Below are positions 31,601 through 43,368 of a DNA stretch of 64,000 bases, piece after piece; the first letter of the stretch is position 1, and every line of letters begins with the position of its first letter. Both the position numbers and the translations under genes were made by a program. This DNA comes from Liopterus haemorrhoidalis (taxonomy: Eukaryota; Arthropoda; Insecta; Coleoptera; Dytiscidae), in assembly GCA_963971575.1 (NCBI GenBank), contig OZ020625.1:27007753-27071752 (forward strand), given 5' to 3'. The notes under the pieces were generated by a model that was given only the letters and a program-made list of their open reading frames with translations, searched no databases and was not told where the DNA came from.

Positions 31601-33592
31601 ATGGCCGTGTCTGGTCCGATACTTATTTTTAAACGACACGCATTGAGCGGCTTTTTAGGATTTCCTAGGTATAATCAGAAACAGCTATACCATTGAGGTC
31701 CAGCATATGGCCTACGGGCCGTACCCGGCCCGATATTAATTTTTAAACGACACGCATTAAGCAGCTTTTTAGAATTTCATAGGTATAATCAAGAAACGTT
31801 TTTGTTTTGTTAATATACGCAGAATCATGCAAATTTCCATGCAGTCCGGGCGGGCGGGCGGTCAGACGGACGGACAGACTGACGGATGGACGGACAGACG
31901 GACGGACAGACAGACCGACAGACATCATGCTAAAAATAGTCAAAACGTTATGTAGGGACCTCAATTCGTGGAGATCCATCGAAATCTCGAAATGTCAAAA
32001 TCGGTATGGTCACAATACATCCCTTTTATATGTTGGCGGACGGTAAAAAAAAAAGAAATTTGACCATCATCCTGACATTTTGACATATCAAAATGACAAA
32101 ACTACACCTTGTTATGTACATCTAAAGTTAAGTAATATTTAATGTAAATTTTAAATTGAACAATAATTTCTAAATTTATTACAGTTCTTATCAAAATATT
32201 TGATCGGATATTCACGCGTGAGGGCATGGCTACCTACATTTTCGTAATTTTCCTGTTTAAGAACAATTTAATTATGTTACATTTAATTAGTTAGTTAAGG
32301 CAGATAAACTACTTAAAAACTATATTTAACTCACGATAATCATACTTAAATAGATGAAAGTGTTTTCGACATTATTTCTATTAAAATTACTCAAAATATA
32401 TCAACTGAAAAATATATTTTAAAGCCAATTTATTGCTGAGATACTAGAAAATTTGTTCGTAAGCTCCATTCACAATAAATATGAGATATTTAGTATAGAA
32501 AAAAATTAGGGCTTTAATCGTTTAATGCGTTTTGAGATTACGACAATTTTTTTAATGGTTTAATTTACATTATTTGTGAAAATTGTGAAGTAAAAAAAAT
32601 TGATGTGAAGTGTGAATTTTCACACATTTCAGGGTTTTGCAGGTATTTAGTAAGTGAATGATGATTATTTGGGATGCCAAAACAAATTTTATATCAAAAT
32701 ATTTTTTTATGAATTTTAAATCGAATGCCTATTACCATTATTTAAGTTTTTAAAGATGTGCAGTATTTTTTTTTTATATTTCAAGGTTCATTAAGATTTT
32801 GAAAATTGCGCCTATGGCTTCCATTGGTTGTTTTTAGTCATAGCTCCTCCCCTTTGATTTCGTGTACATTCAAATATATAATTAAATTATAATTTCAACA
32901 ATTTCCACTGGTTATTAAATTTACGCTATTAAAAATTAAATGCAACAATTGCCAAAATATAATTAAAAATTTTGAAAAAATAATTTAAACAATATAAAAA
33001 TGCAAAAAAAAAAATAAAAAATAATATTGTCTCCTCACGTAGGACTCGAACATGAGTCCGAATATGAATTCTTGGGCAGAACGCTAGTATCTTAGCCACA
33101 GCACCAAGAAACACGTTACTGTTTAGCGTATTATATAACTATAAGTTGTCAACATTATTAGCAAAAAAACACAAAAAATGCTTTTTTTTCCAAAAACATA
33201 ATCTGATCAAAAATTCCTGTTGAACTATTCCGGTTCACACCAATGTACATTACTTAGATTTTTTTCAGATTTTTAGTTTAAACCATCTGGGCTACAGGGT
33301 GTGGGACAATTTTTTTTTCGCACAATATTGGCAAAAATCGCTTGAAAATAATTTATTTTGCAAAAATAAAAATTTGATCGTTAATCCACGTACCAAGGGC
33401 TTTCATTTGATATCCTACTCAGAATTAAAAAAAAATATTTTTTTTTTCGATGAGCACATATTTGTTTATATTTTTAGGGGGATATGTTTTTTAGATGTTT
33501 TAGTATTTTTCCTATGTGCGGGTCAAAGAGTTGTATAAGCATGCCAAATTTCAACTCTCTAGGTTTAGCCGTTTGGCTACAATTTTTACCGA

Positions 33593-33662
<70 letters not shown>

Positions 33663-36600
33663 GACAAAATGAAGGTATAAGGGTTTTTTGGTCATACCTA
33701 CAAAACCCTAAAAAGAACAACTCAAAAACGGTTAGAGATAGCGACCTGCGGTTAGAATTTTTGGATTCTCCGTAGTTTATTTAGTCTAAAAAAGATTTGG
33801 GGGTTTAATCGTTTAACGCGTTTTGAGATTACGACAATTTTTTTAATGGAATAATTTACATTATTTCTTAAAATTGTGAATTAAAAAAAATATAACTCAA
33901 AAACGGTTATAGATAGCGACTTGCGGTTAGAATTTTTGGATTTTCCGTAGTTTATTTAGTCTAGAAAAAATTTAGGGCTTTAATCGTTTAATGCGTTTTG
34001 AGATAACGACAATTTTATTTAATGGTATAATTTACATTATTTGTGAAAATTGCGAAAAAAAAAAAGAACTCAAAAACGGTTAGAGATAGCAACCTGCGGT
34101 TGGAATTTTTGGATTCTCCGTAGTTTATTTAGTCTAGGAAAAAATTGGGGCTTTAATCGTTTAATGCATTTTGAGATTATGAAATTTTTTTTTAATGGCA
34201 TAATTTACATAATTTGTGAAAATTGCGAATTAAAAAAAAAACACAACTCAAAAACGGTTAGACAATAAGACCTGAGGTTAAAATTTTTGGATTCCTCGTA
34301 GTTTATTTAGTATAGAAAAAATTTGGGGCATTATTTGTTTTGCGTATTTTAAAATTATGACAAATTTTAATCTGGAATGATTTATAGAAATTTTCATCTT
34401 CGCATGGATGTATCTCAAAAACGAAAGGCGATAATGACTTGCGGTTGAAATTTTTGAAATCTTGAGGTCCTTATTGACTTTTAAACACATTTTGAAACAA
34501 AAAAATTTTTTGAAAATTTTCCATTTTTTTTTTCATTTTTTGAAAATTTTAAAAAATCCTAACTAAAACATGGTTAGGGATAGAAATCTGCGGTTTGAAT
34601 TTTTAAAATTCTACTACATTGTTTACTTTATAAAAAAAATTGGGCTTAAATAAACCAATTATTAAGTTTTGTATGGGCAGTAATCCAAAACCCTGGAAAA
34701 TGGCCAAAAATCGAAAAAATCGTAAGGGGTACCCCTTACGATTTTTTCGATTTTCGAGCAAAAATTTTTTGTCTCAGATTTTATTGAAAATTGGTACAAA
34801 TATGTATTTTTGGTCATAGATCAATAAAATTTGGTCCATTTTGAAGTTTGGGCAAAAGTTTTGGAATTATAGGCAAAAAACTAACCCAAATCGACTCTAA
34901 CTCAAAAACTAAGAAAGTATGAATTTTTTAAACATTTTTTTCATAATCCTCACCCCAAAGCTAGCGTAAAACTATATTTTGGCTAAAATCGGAGTCAAAA
35001 ATTTTTGGGCAAAATTTCAGGAAATTTATGTTTTTAATTTTATTGTAAAATTGGTATCCTTACACATTTTTACCCTTAGGTCACAAATATGTATATTGTC
35101 ACTTTTGTGTTACGGTCTAAAATTTTGACATTTGCGGCAAAAAAATTAAAAAGAAGTCCAAAAAGGCTCAGAGTAAATTTTGAGTAGGGTATCAAATGAA
35201 AGCCCTTAGTACGTGGATTAACGATCAAAATTTTATTTTTGCAAAATAAATTATTTTGATGTGATTTTTACCAAAATTGTTTTTGTCCCACACCCTGTAG
35301 TCCAGATGGTTTAAACTAAAAATCTGAAATGTACATTGGTGTGAACCGGAATAGTACAACAGGAATTTTTGATCAGATTACGTTTTCGGAAAATAACGCA
35401 TTTTTTGTGTTTTTTGATTGACGATGTACAAAAGTTATGTAACACACTATACTGGAAGGCGTATCCTGGTCTAATGGTTAGCTTGCTCGCTTGCTACGCA
35501 ACAAAGTAGGGTTCGCTCCCGGGCAGAGGAGACAATTTTTGTTTTGTTTTTTTTTTCATTTTTATTTTGTTTAAATTATTTTGTCAAAATTCTAATTATA
35601 TTTTAGCAAATGTTGCTTTTAATTTTTAAGAGCGTAAATTTAATAACCAGTTGGAATTGTTGGAATTATATTTTCATTCTATGTGTCATGTATACGAAAC
35701 CAGAGGGGCGGAACATATGACTTAAAACAACCAATGGAAGCGATAGGCGCAATTTTCAAAATCTTAATGAACATTGGCTATATAAAAAAAATACTGCACA
35801 TATTTAGAAACCTAAATAATGGTATTAGGTATTCGAATTAATATTAACAAAAAAATATTTTAACATAAAATTAGTTTTTAAAGCACTTAGATTAACAGAC
35901 GATAAATAATTTTAAAAATATCGTTCATTTTTCCGTGATTATTACAAAGCAAAATTTGTCCTACACACTCAGTATGCCGCCTTCACTTATTATATACCTG
36001 CGAAACCGTGCAATGTGTGAAAATTCACACTTCACAACAATTTTTACTTGCCCGACCTTAATATATAAGGGGCAAGTATTGTAATCGCGAAAATTTTCGA
36101 TGTCGAGATTTGACGGATGACCACATTTCATGGTCCAGGGAATCTAAAAAACCTATTTTCGAAGTGCCGTCCGTATGTGTGTGTGTCTGTGTGTATACAC
36201 GATAACTCAAAAACGGTTTAACTTAAAGAGTTCGTTCTGGTACTAAAAAATTCTCCTAATAATTGGGAAGAACCCTATTGTTTTTTATTAAAATCCGAAA
36301 CCGGAAACGGAAGTTATTAAACTTTAAAATTCAAAACAATTCGTAACTAGTAAACCAAGCCTTGGACAAAAAATTGTATAGGACATAATTTGATGTATTT
36401 TTGAAGATTTACCTAAATATTTTTTTAAATTAAAAAAAATAAAAAAAAATATGTAATTTTTTTTATGGGAGGGCAAGTCTAGCGGAGGTCTCCTTTCGCC
36501 ACTGGTTTAAACTATTTTGATAAACTTGCAAAAAAAAAAAATAAATAAACTTACCATTTATTTCATAAGATCTCCATCCATAAGCAACATTCAGTTCTTT

Positions 36601-36780
36601 TTTTCCATGAAAAAGTCCAAAATTAATCCTTCCATCACTTTCATGAGGATTTGAAGTCCTTTTTGCTTTAGCCAAAACCCATTGTGGAGTTCCTAAACTG
36701 GCCACCAGGAGTGCTATTGCAAAACAACTCAAGAAGAAGGTGGAAAAGATCATTCCTTTCTTAAACAAGTTCATCTTCAT
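28545..36780 (-). CDS. Clarin-family tetraspan membrane protein, complete, four exons
   Basis: Clarins are four-transmembrane proteins of the claudin/PMP22-like superfamily; vertebrate clarin-1 acts in hair cells. Four exons give 687 nt and 228 residues, close to human clarin-1 at 232. Clarin landmarks are LGTPQWV after the first membrane helix and FGLFHGKKEL in the first extracellular loop. Predicted membrane segments are at residues about 9-29, 87-115, 128-157 and 180-203. The tail is short and acidic (EAREPEPVIPMLEEK). Intron 1 is 6.0 kb and packed with mobile elements; intron 2 is only 56 nt. A polyadenylation-like AATAAA lies on the minus strand near 28493. The insect role is not evident from sequence. 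Confidence 0.9.
29269..30007 (-). mobile_element. Internally deleted mariner, TIR to TIR, 739 bp
   Basis: Ends CGAGGGATGTTTCCAAAGTT and AATTTAGGAAACATCCCTCG are flanked by TA on both sides. On the minus strand from ATG 29826: MEDAAKSQRAIIFFLWKKGV, GVFGESAESTSTVYRWIDR and SLEDDPRSGRPNTS (helix-turn-helix part of a mariner transposase). C-terminal GKFFEDGLKKIVYCWDKCIQ and LNGDYVEK also remain. The catalytic core between is missing. In clarin intron 3. Confidence 0.8.
30142..30277 (-). CDS. Clarin-like exon 3
   Basis: Separated from exon 2 by a 56-nt intron. Encodes the rest of the third helix (LICDAAAICQWLAQFFLKL) and the EDKKNMWTSEGMAELG loop. Donor is TG|GTAAGA, phase 2. Confidence 0.9.
30334..30522 (-). 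CDS. Clarin-like exon 2
   Basis: Acceptor TTTTTTCTAG. Encodes VAEVVKSEEDFLIYGLW and a long hydrophobic segment (SLGLLFAVLSAIFAV), then GIPGLYIWNCLA. Donor is T|GTAAGT, phase 1. Confidence 0.92.
30880..31515 (+). mobile_element. Internally deleted PIF/Harbinger transposon, 636 bp
   Basis: 30-bp terminal inverted repeats (GGCTAAGCACATAGTGAAGC at left; inverse at 31486-31515 with one mismatch) flanked by TTA at 30877-30879 and 31516-31518, the classic Harbinger target duplication. In clarin intron 1. Confidence 0.9.
30916..31302 (+). pseudogene. PIF/Harbinger transposase N-terminal fragment
   Basis: Starts at ATG 30916. The diagnostic part is RRCNVHRINKSRHIHGEVHH followed by FYMQLREHPEKFHSYFRMSI and SSFDFILEKI, the HARBI1-like N terminus (R.WVH…..G.F..L..EL..DPE.F..YFR). 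It ends in a premature stop after 128 residues and has no DDE domain. The basic N-terminal extension is atypical and may be read-in. Confidence 0.75.
31853..32047 (+). mobile_element. Family C element, copy C2 (3' part)
   Basis: A GACGGACAGACGG array (31859-31924) followed by CATCATGCTAAAAATAGTCA, CTCAATTCGTGGAGATCCAT and ATATGTTGGCGGACGGTAAAA. The 5' two thirds are missing. Clarin intron 1. Confidence 0.7.
32599..33714 (+). mobile_element. Family B element, copy B2 (long copy)
   Basis: TTGATGTGAAGTGTGAATTT at the start, GTGTGGGACAA mid-element, an uninterrupted (GACA)17-18 array at 33593-33661, and CCTACAAAACCCTAAAAA at the end. A tRNA-like cassette lies at 33031-33105 (minus). It splits a ~175-bp satellite unit (partial unit at about 32505-32598). 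Confidence 0.8.
33031..33105 (-). other. tRNA-like cassette in B2
   Basis: The minus strand reads GCTGTGGCTAAGATACTAGC (box A-like) and CATGTTCGAGTCCTACGTGA (box B-like GTTCGAGTCC). An almost identical cassette occurs in B4 at 43736-43808. Confidence 0.55.
33716..34690 (+). repeat. Degenerate satellite, ~148-178-bp units
   Basis: The word AACTCAAAAACGGTTA starts units near 33718, 33893, 34067 and 34243. More decayed units start near 34411 and 34556. Each contains GCGGTTAGAATTTTTGGATT and CTTTAATCGTTTAATGCGTT. An orphan partial unit precedes B2 at about 32505. No conserved reading frame. Confidence 0.8.
34707..34754. repeat. 48-bp perfect palindrome
   Basis: AAAATCGAAAAAATCGTAAG then GGGT, followed by its exact reverse complement with no spacer, centred on 34730/34731 (GGTACC). 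It can form a cruciform or RNA hairpin. It lies just past the satellite. Confidence 0.9.
35182..36045 (-). mobile_element. Family B element, copy B3, inverted and lacking the GACA end
   Basis: Reverse orientation to B2: GGTATCAAATGAAAGCCCTT, GTCCCACACCCTGTAG, …, ACCTGCGAAACC and GTGTGAAAATTCACACTTCA. The GACA-array end is absent. A tRNA-like cassette lies at 35459-35530 (plus strand). Confidence 0.75.
35459..35530 (+). other. tRNA-like cassette in B3
   Basis: CCTGGTCTAATGGTTAGCTT (good box A: TGGTCTAATGG) and, after GCAACAAAGTA, GGGTTCGCTCCCGGGCAGAG (box B GGTTCGCTCC). The most tRNA-like of the cassettes, with a 72-bp span, but the acceptor ends GGCGTAT and GAGGAGA do not pair. Confidence 0.6.
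36555..36780 (-). CDS. Clarin-like exon 1
   Basis: ATG at 36780. A second in-frame ATG two codons later is equally possible. It encodes the basic N terminus, the first membrane helix, the GTPQWV motif and GLFHGKKEL. Donor is AATG|GTAAGT, phase 1. Confidence 0.92.
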
Positions 36781-37189
36781 TTTTCACATGTATATGTGGC
36801 TTTATTTGATGGAATACAGTGTATGTTAGGCTTTAACTAACGTAAAAGCATTTTTAAGTGTAGAACATGCTTTAGATGATGATTTTAGGTGTGCATCAGA
36901 CTTTATACATTATTATTTGTTATTATATAAGTTATTAAATTTTAAATTAACATTATTTGTATATATTAATATATATTTGTTAAAATAAAGTGTATATATT
37001 ACATTATGTGTTGTTTTTTTATTATGCAAAAGTTTTCTGAGAATATGTGTTAATAATTTAAGAAAATATAAATAAAAATAAATTATTTGTAAATATTTTG
37101 TTTAAATATTATTTTTAATTTTAAAAATGAGATCTGAAACAAATAAATTTTATTAGAAATCATTGTAAGTTGTACGAGCTCCATTTTTA

Positions 37190-37385
37190 GGGTTTTGTAG
37201 GTATGACCAAAAAACCCTTATATCGTCTTTTTGTTGTCTGTCTGTCTGTTCGGTAAAAATTGTAGCCGAACGGCTAAACCTAGAGAGTTGAAATTTGGTA
37301 TGCTTATACAACTCTTTGACCAGCACATAGGAAAAATACTAAAACATATAAAAAATATATCCCTCTAAAAATATAAACAAATATG
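37190..37385 (-). mobile_element. Family B terminus fragment
   Basis: TTTTTAGGGTTTTGTAGGTA, a short GTCT run, and ATTGTAGCCGAACGGCTAAA to AATATAAACAAATATGAAC, then direct fusion to a family-C array at 37387. Just upstream (5') of the clarin gene. Confidence 0.65.
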
Positions 37386-37386
37386 A

Positions 37387-37389
37387 ACT

Positions 37390-37420
<31 letters not shown>

Positions 37421-38475
37421 CATATGTCTGTGTACACGTGCAGAGCAAATTCGGCTAAAAGGATTTTTATGAAACTTCATATTTAAGCTTTTGACATCAA
37501 TGGCACGAGTTGATCAACTTTTGGTAAAAATTGGTTGACTAGAAATGGGAGTTTACTCGTGTCGATTTTAAGATTTTTGCGAATATTTAACAGAAAAATA
37601 TTTCGAAAAAATGTATTTAACAAAAGTTGCTATAAAAGTAATAACTAACAACTTTTATTTGAGACATTTTTTGATAAAACGAAAAATCAATTTCTGTCTG
37701 TCTGTCTGTTTGTCTATCAGGGATTTACACCAAGACGGCTGGATATATTTTCACGTAATTTGGCATGATGATAGAGTAAAACCAAGATTCGAACATAGGC
37801 TATATGGCATTCAATAACAAGGGAGTAATTTGAGTTTTTAATTTTTGGGGTTTTTCCGCCATAACTCTCCAAATAAATATTTGGAAAGTTTTTTGATTGG
37901 ATAAATATACAATCAAAAAACCGCATATAGATAAAATATTTGACTTTTTATTCTTAACAATATTTGTTATATACATTTTTACCGATCGCCAACATATATA
38001 AGGGAGGTATTGTGATCATACCGATTTTGACATTTCGAGATTTCGATGGATTGAGGTCCCTACATAACGTTTTGACAATTTTTAGCATGATGTCTGTCGG
38101 TCTGTGTCTGTCTGTCTGTATACACGTGCAGAGCAAATTCGGCTGAAAGGATTTTTATGAAACTTCATATTTAAGCTTCTAACATCAATGGCACGAGTTG
38201 AACAACTTTTGGTAAAAATCGGTTGACTAGAAATGGGAGTTTACTACTGCCGGTTTTAAGATTTATGCGAACATTTCACAACAGAGAAATATTTCGAAAT
38301 AATTTATTTAACAAAAGTTGCTACAAAAGCAATAACTAACAACTTTTATTTGAGACATTTTTTGATAAAACGAAAATTTTTTGAAACATTTTTCGAAATT
38401 TTTTCTTGGTAATTTTATACAAGTACTTTGTGATGGCGGTCGGTCCTGTGGTGGTCACAGCTGATTTTTTTTATA
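37387..38475 (-). mobile_element. Family C cluster (two copies plus C' segment), minus orientation
   Basis: A GTCT array at 37387-37425 plus CGTGCAGAGCAAATTCGGCT, then a C' unit 37690-37975 (GGGATTTACACCAAGACGGC, GAGTAAAACCAAGATTCGAA). A second C copy, 37977-38475, runs to GGCGGTCGGTCCTGTGGTGG. The C plus C' arrangement recurs inverted at 40845-41360, flanking the D1 transposon. Confidence 0.65.
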
Positions 38476-39017
38476 ATCAATTAATTCATTATTTTCTACC
38501 AATTTAATCGAAAATCGATTCTTACATTTCGATTAATAAAATGATCAATTAATCGGTTAATTTTTATTGCCATAACAAAAATTATACAGATTTTTTAATA
38601 TTGTAATCTCAGTCTCACAATCCCAAGATCGTAGTTAGCGTGACTGATTTTATCTCAAAAATGCAAAAGATCTCATTAACTTAAGATAGTTTTAATAAAG
38701 AGATATTGTTGAACATCTTAATAATAACTATTGTTCAAAAGATTGTTCTTCAAAATTTCTATACTTTTAAATTATTTCATTGTTAATTTTGGTAGTGAGA
38801 GTTTTAATTATTTTTCCGCTATTAAACTAATGCCCGGTTGCATAAAACTCTTAAAACTCTCTTAAAACTCTTAGATGTAAGCTAAAACTCGATGTAAAAC
38901 ACAAAATTTCCAAGCAACGCAATGCAAAGTTTATTGCTTTTTTAAAAAGCAATAAAACAGTTTGTTCCAAAAAATTTTTTTCTTTCTTAGTTTTTGTAAA
39001 AAGGTAGCCCTCTTATA

Positions 39018-40327
39018 CAAGGTGTCTCAAAAGAAATTTTATATTTATTTAGCTTACTGCGTGAACGCAACGTATCCGAGAGGCGCGGGGGTTATGTCAA
39101 TCGGTAGCCTGGCTCTTGGGAATTTAGTCGCTATGGAGCGTTTCTCGGAAGCAGACCGCGCGTTATGCGTGCGAGAGTTTTACAAAAACGGTGATTCGGC
39201 GACTGTAGCGCGTAGAAAATTCTGCAGTATTCGAGGTTTTCGCCACTTAAATGATGCGCCAAGCATTCCTCTCATTCGACATTGGGTTAAAAAGTTTGAA
39301 CAGACTGGTACAACGCTGGATAAATCAAAATCCCGCGACCTAGGTCATCAAGAACGGTAGAAAACGTGGAGAATGTTAATCAGTCTGTTCATGACGACCC
39401 GAACCTTTCAATTCGGAAGCGCGCAAGTGCTTTAAATGTGCATAGATCATCATTACATCGCATTATGCACAAAGACCTAAAGCTGCACCCCTACAAAATT
39501 CAATTGGTGCAAGAATTAAAGCCCCAAGATGCCAGTCAGAGGCTTAATTTCGTAAATCAGGTGATTGAGCGATTTTCAATGTTTACCAACAATTTGGTTT
39601 TCGGATGAAGCTCATTTTCATCTTAATGGCCACGTAAATAAGCAGAACTGCCGCTACTGGAGTGCAACGAATCCGAAACGCAAACATCAGAAACCCCTAC
39701 ATTCGCCTAAAGTGACCGTATGGGCTGCGATGTCGGCGCGAGGAATTATCGGCCCTTACTTTTTTGAAGACGAAAGGGGGCGTGCAGTTACAGTGAATTC
39801 AGAGCGTTATGTGGAGATGTTAGACAACTTCTTGGTACCTGAACTGCAAAACTTTCCTGGCTATAACCAAAGAACATGGTTTCAACAGGACGGAGCAACT
39901 TCACACACGTCCAATATGTCTCTGCCACGTGTTCGTGAAATTTTCTCAGGCAAATTGATCTCCCGGAGAGGTGACATAAATTTGCCTCCACGCAGTCCAG
40001 ATTTAACCCCTATGGACTTTTTCCTATGGGGTTATCTTAAATCTAAAGTTTACGCCAATAAACCGACTTCACTGGCGCATTTGAAAGAAAATATCCGTCA
40101 CGAAATGGCAGCCATCCCTGAGTCCACCTGCCGAGACGTCATAAGTAATTTTACTGTTCGATTAAATGAGTGCCGAGAACGCGAGGGTCTACATTTAGAC
40201 GATATTATTTTTAAGAAATAAATCCCCAAAAAGTGTATTTTAATAATTAATAAACATTTTTTCTATATACGGCTTACTTTTTTTTTAATCGATCCACTAA
40301 ATATAAAATTTCTTTTGAGACACCTTG
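39018..40327 (+). mobile_element. Rosa-like (DD41D) mariner-type transposon D1, 1310 bp
   Basis: Terminal inverted repeat CAAGGTGTCTCAAAAGAAAT, repeated inverted at 40308-40327, TA on both flanks. It is the longest of three copies here. The transposase is nearly full length but frameshifted. Confidence 0.92.
39133..40221 (+). pseudogene. DD41D transposase of D1, two frameshifts
   Basis: ATG 39133 opens MERFSEADRALCVREFYKNG. The helix-turn-helix region continues (SIPLIRHWVKKFEQTGTTL). The frame shifts near 39333, where sister copy D3 has one extra base and stays open, resumes as ENVNQSVHDDPNLSIRKRAS, then shifts again near 39590. The core holds WFSDEAHFHL (D), WFQQDGATSHTS (D) and RSPDLTPMDFFLWG (D). 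I count 41 residues between second and third D, the rosa class. It ends HLDDIIFKK and stop. Two shifts make it inactive. Confidence 0.85.
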
Positions 40328-40844
40328 TATTGCCATTCTAACTTGTGTTGCTTCGTATATTTATTACGGATGGTTTTAACTAAATTTAAGTACTTATTTA
40401 AGTAGACTTATTAACACTATTAGTCAACAAATCCGGTTTTAAAAAATATCCGGTTTTGACCGGAAAGGTAACTGAAAGGTAACATGCAGTATTTCATATG
40501 ACACATTTAACATAAATTTACAAAGTTTATATGTACTTGGTTTTGAAATAGAATCTATTCTGTAAGGGAGACACGCTTGAGCGGTCACTTTAAATATTTT
40601 ATAGTTTTTTGAGAGGAAAAGAAAGTAGTAGAAAAAATAAATTCCTTTCTTGTTTATAAAGATTTATATTTGTATTTGTCAAATTCAGATCGGATGGAAA
40701 GTTCATTTGAATTTGAATCTAATTGTCCCACATACTTACAGTTTCCATAATGATGGAAACTTAAATATTTGTTAAATACCTAGCTTTGTGCACTTAAAAT
40801 GTGTACTTACTAATGTATTACCCTTTTCACACTAGAACTTTAAG

Positions 40845-41360
40845 ACGAGTGAACTTCAAAAGTTGATCAACTCGTACCATTGATGTTAGAAGCTTAAATA
40901 TGAAATTTCATAAAAATCCTTTCAGCCGAATTTGCTCTGCACGTGTACACAGACAGACGGACAGACAGACCGACAGATACGCTAAAAATAGTCAAAACGT
41001 TATGTAGGGACCTCAATTCGTGGAGATCCATCGAAATCTCGAAATGTCAAAATCGGTATGATCACAATACCTCCCTTATATATGTTGGCGGTCGGTAAAA
41101 ATGTATATAATAAATATTGTTTAGAACAAAAAGTCAAATATTTTATCTAAATGCATTTTTTTGATTGGATAAATATTTGGAGAGTTGGCGGAAAAACCCC
41201 AAAAATTAAAAACTTAAATTACTCTCTTATTATTGTATGCCATATAACCTATGTTCGAATCCTGGTTTTACTCTATCATCATACCAAATTACGTGAAAAT
41301 ATATCCAGCCGTTTTGGTGTAAATCTCTGACAAACAGACACAGACAGACAGAAATTGATT
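40845..41360 (+). mobile_element. Family C plus C' element, copy C5
   Basis: AAAAGTTGATCAACTCGTAC, a short GACA/GACC array at 40949-40976, TACGCTAAAAATAGTCAAAA and GTTGGCGGTCGGTAAAAA, then the C' part (GAGAGTTGGCGGAAAAACCC, TTTTACTCTATCATCATACC). It mirrors 37690-38475. Confidence 0.65.
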
Positions 41361-43365
41361 TTTTTTCGGATTTCATCTTAAAATCATCCGAAACCCGAAG
41401 AAAATAAATATAAGGCTGAAAAAATAGCCTCCAATTTTATTAATATAGATGCAGTTTTTGACCATACTATAAAACTGATTAAAATCAAACAAAAGTGTAT
41501 GTAAAGATCATATATTATTTGTTGATTATGTTGCATTATTTTTTCTAAATACGTAACCCTTTATGAATTATTTACACGATAAAAATTCCTTGCGTACACA
41601 GTGTAGAATCCTCTTATGTGAGGCCAAAAGTCCCAACTGACAGCGTCCAAATAATAAGATTTTAAACTATTAAATAATTGTGTCTATTTAGTTAAATTAT
41701 TCATCAAATAAATTTACTTCTTGTTTTAAAGTCTGAGTAAAGTTATATATGGTTATTTGCTAACTAAAATTTGTCATGGGTAATATCTGACAGGTGTATT
41801 ATTAGATCACTTACCATAAAAAAATGTTTCCAGACTTTTTAAACAAAAGTAAACACCTTAATACAATTAAAAACAAGCACTTTTTGTAAAAAAAACACAT
41901 AAAACAATCACTAAATCCTTGTTTAGTTGTTAAACTAGATTTATAAACATTTATTTTATGGTGTTCTACAATGTATTGTAGATATAAGAATAAATGTTGC
42001 TTTACCGTTATGGGAAAATATTCGGAATTATTCGTTAATGTTCGGGTAAATTCGTCTCATCTTTCACTTTGAGAAAAAATGTTAATTGTTTAAATTTGAA
42101 AGTAAATTGTTTATCTTTGGTTTAGAAGTTGTTTAAATTGATTGAACATCCTGGTTCTCAAGTAGAGGTAATTAGGAGGCAATAGGAGATGGTTGATTTG
42201 AGTTATTTTTGAAAAATATGTGTTGTGGCTCAAAATATATATTTGTGTAGTAAGTGGTTCAAAATAGTAACATTTTCGTACTTTATGGCTCAAAAATATA
42301 TAAGTACAGACAATTTTGTTTAGTTACCTTTAAACAAAATGATAAAAATTATCTTTTTAAGCTTCAAAGATATTTTAGCAAACTGCTATATTAATTTTTG
42401 TTTTAGTTTATGATTTAGTAGATTAAATAGGGCATGAGAATTCCAAAAAGTCAAACTGCATGTGTCTGTCTAGTTCTGTTTTTGAGATATTAATTTATAA
42501 ATTGTTTAACCTTTATGATTCAGTAGGGCAGCAACCAATTAAACAATAGTGTGTAGCGGGTAACATGACTTAAGGCGTCTACGTTTGTAACACAGTAAAT
42601 AAGTAACTTTTCATATGAAATATATTGTCAACTGACAATAACTGAAGCGCCTCTAGTGAGATTTTGAGAAACTGACGGTTGTAGGATAGTCGAGTTTGTG
42701 ACAAGCATGGGAATATGTTCTTAGAAGTGGAAAGACAGTTAAAGACCATTTTAGAGTGTGTTCCCGTGTGTTTCAATAAATATCACATGAAGATACCATT
42801 GAACCTGTCAAAAATATCCTACCAAAGGCAGCCATGATGTGAATGCTGTAGCGCCTCTATCGGTAGTGTCAGATGCCAATACAGTGAAGAAGTATTAAGG
42901 GTTTGAAGTGAACTCCATTTTAAAATATCCCTGCACAATTTTATAATAATGGACCATGAAAAAGAAAAGGAAAAGGTACCTTAAAACTAATTGTCAATAA
43001 TTAGATATTTTAATTTCCTTAAAAATACAGGCATTGGTAAACGCCCGCAAAAAAATCCATAATGTTGGGGCTACAAGACATTAAAATTATTTATTTCTTG
43101 TAGCAGATCTCGAGGCTTAAAAAGCCTAAATAATTTTTTGAAATTTTGAATTCTGTAATCTGATTGGATCAGATCGATCTCGAAGCATTTGCCTTTGCAA
43201 TATATTTCTGTAGTAATAGTAAGTTTCTCTATAGCAATTGCAATTTGGTGGTTGCTATAGTGGAAAAATTTTAAGATCGTAGCGCCACGCGGATTTTTTT
43301 GAAACCATTCTAAATCAGATACCACTTGACATTTACTAGTAAATAATAGCGAAAAGTGTATCAAA
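41361..43365. other. Intergenic AT-rich stretch
   Basis: I see no supported gene, TIR pair or array. Short open frames lack splice context and conserved motifs. Confidence 0.5.
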
Positions 43366-43368
43366 AAA

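Noticed and set aside
33299..33538. Recurrent frame MWD(N/K)(I/F)FFAQ in family B (also 18090, 44005)
   Set aside because: Repeats because the element repeats; AT-rich, no conserved domain, absent or broken in B3, B5 and B6.
33591..33661. CRISPR-like regularly spaced repeat
   Set aside because: A simple tetranucleotide array without spacers in a eukaryotic intron.
35459..35530. tRNA gene in B3
   Set aside because: Good boxes but no acceptor stem, and the same position in sister elements holds unrelated tRNA-like sequence.
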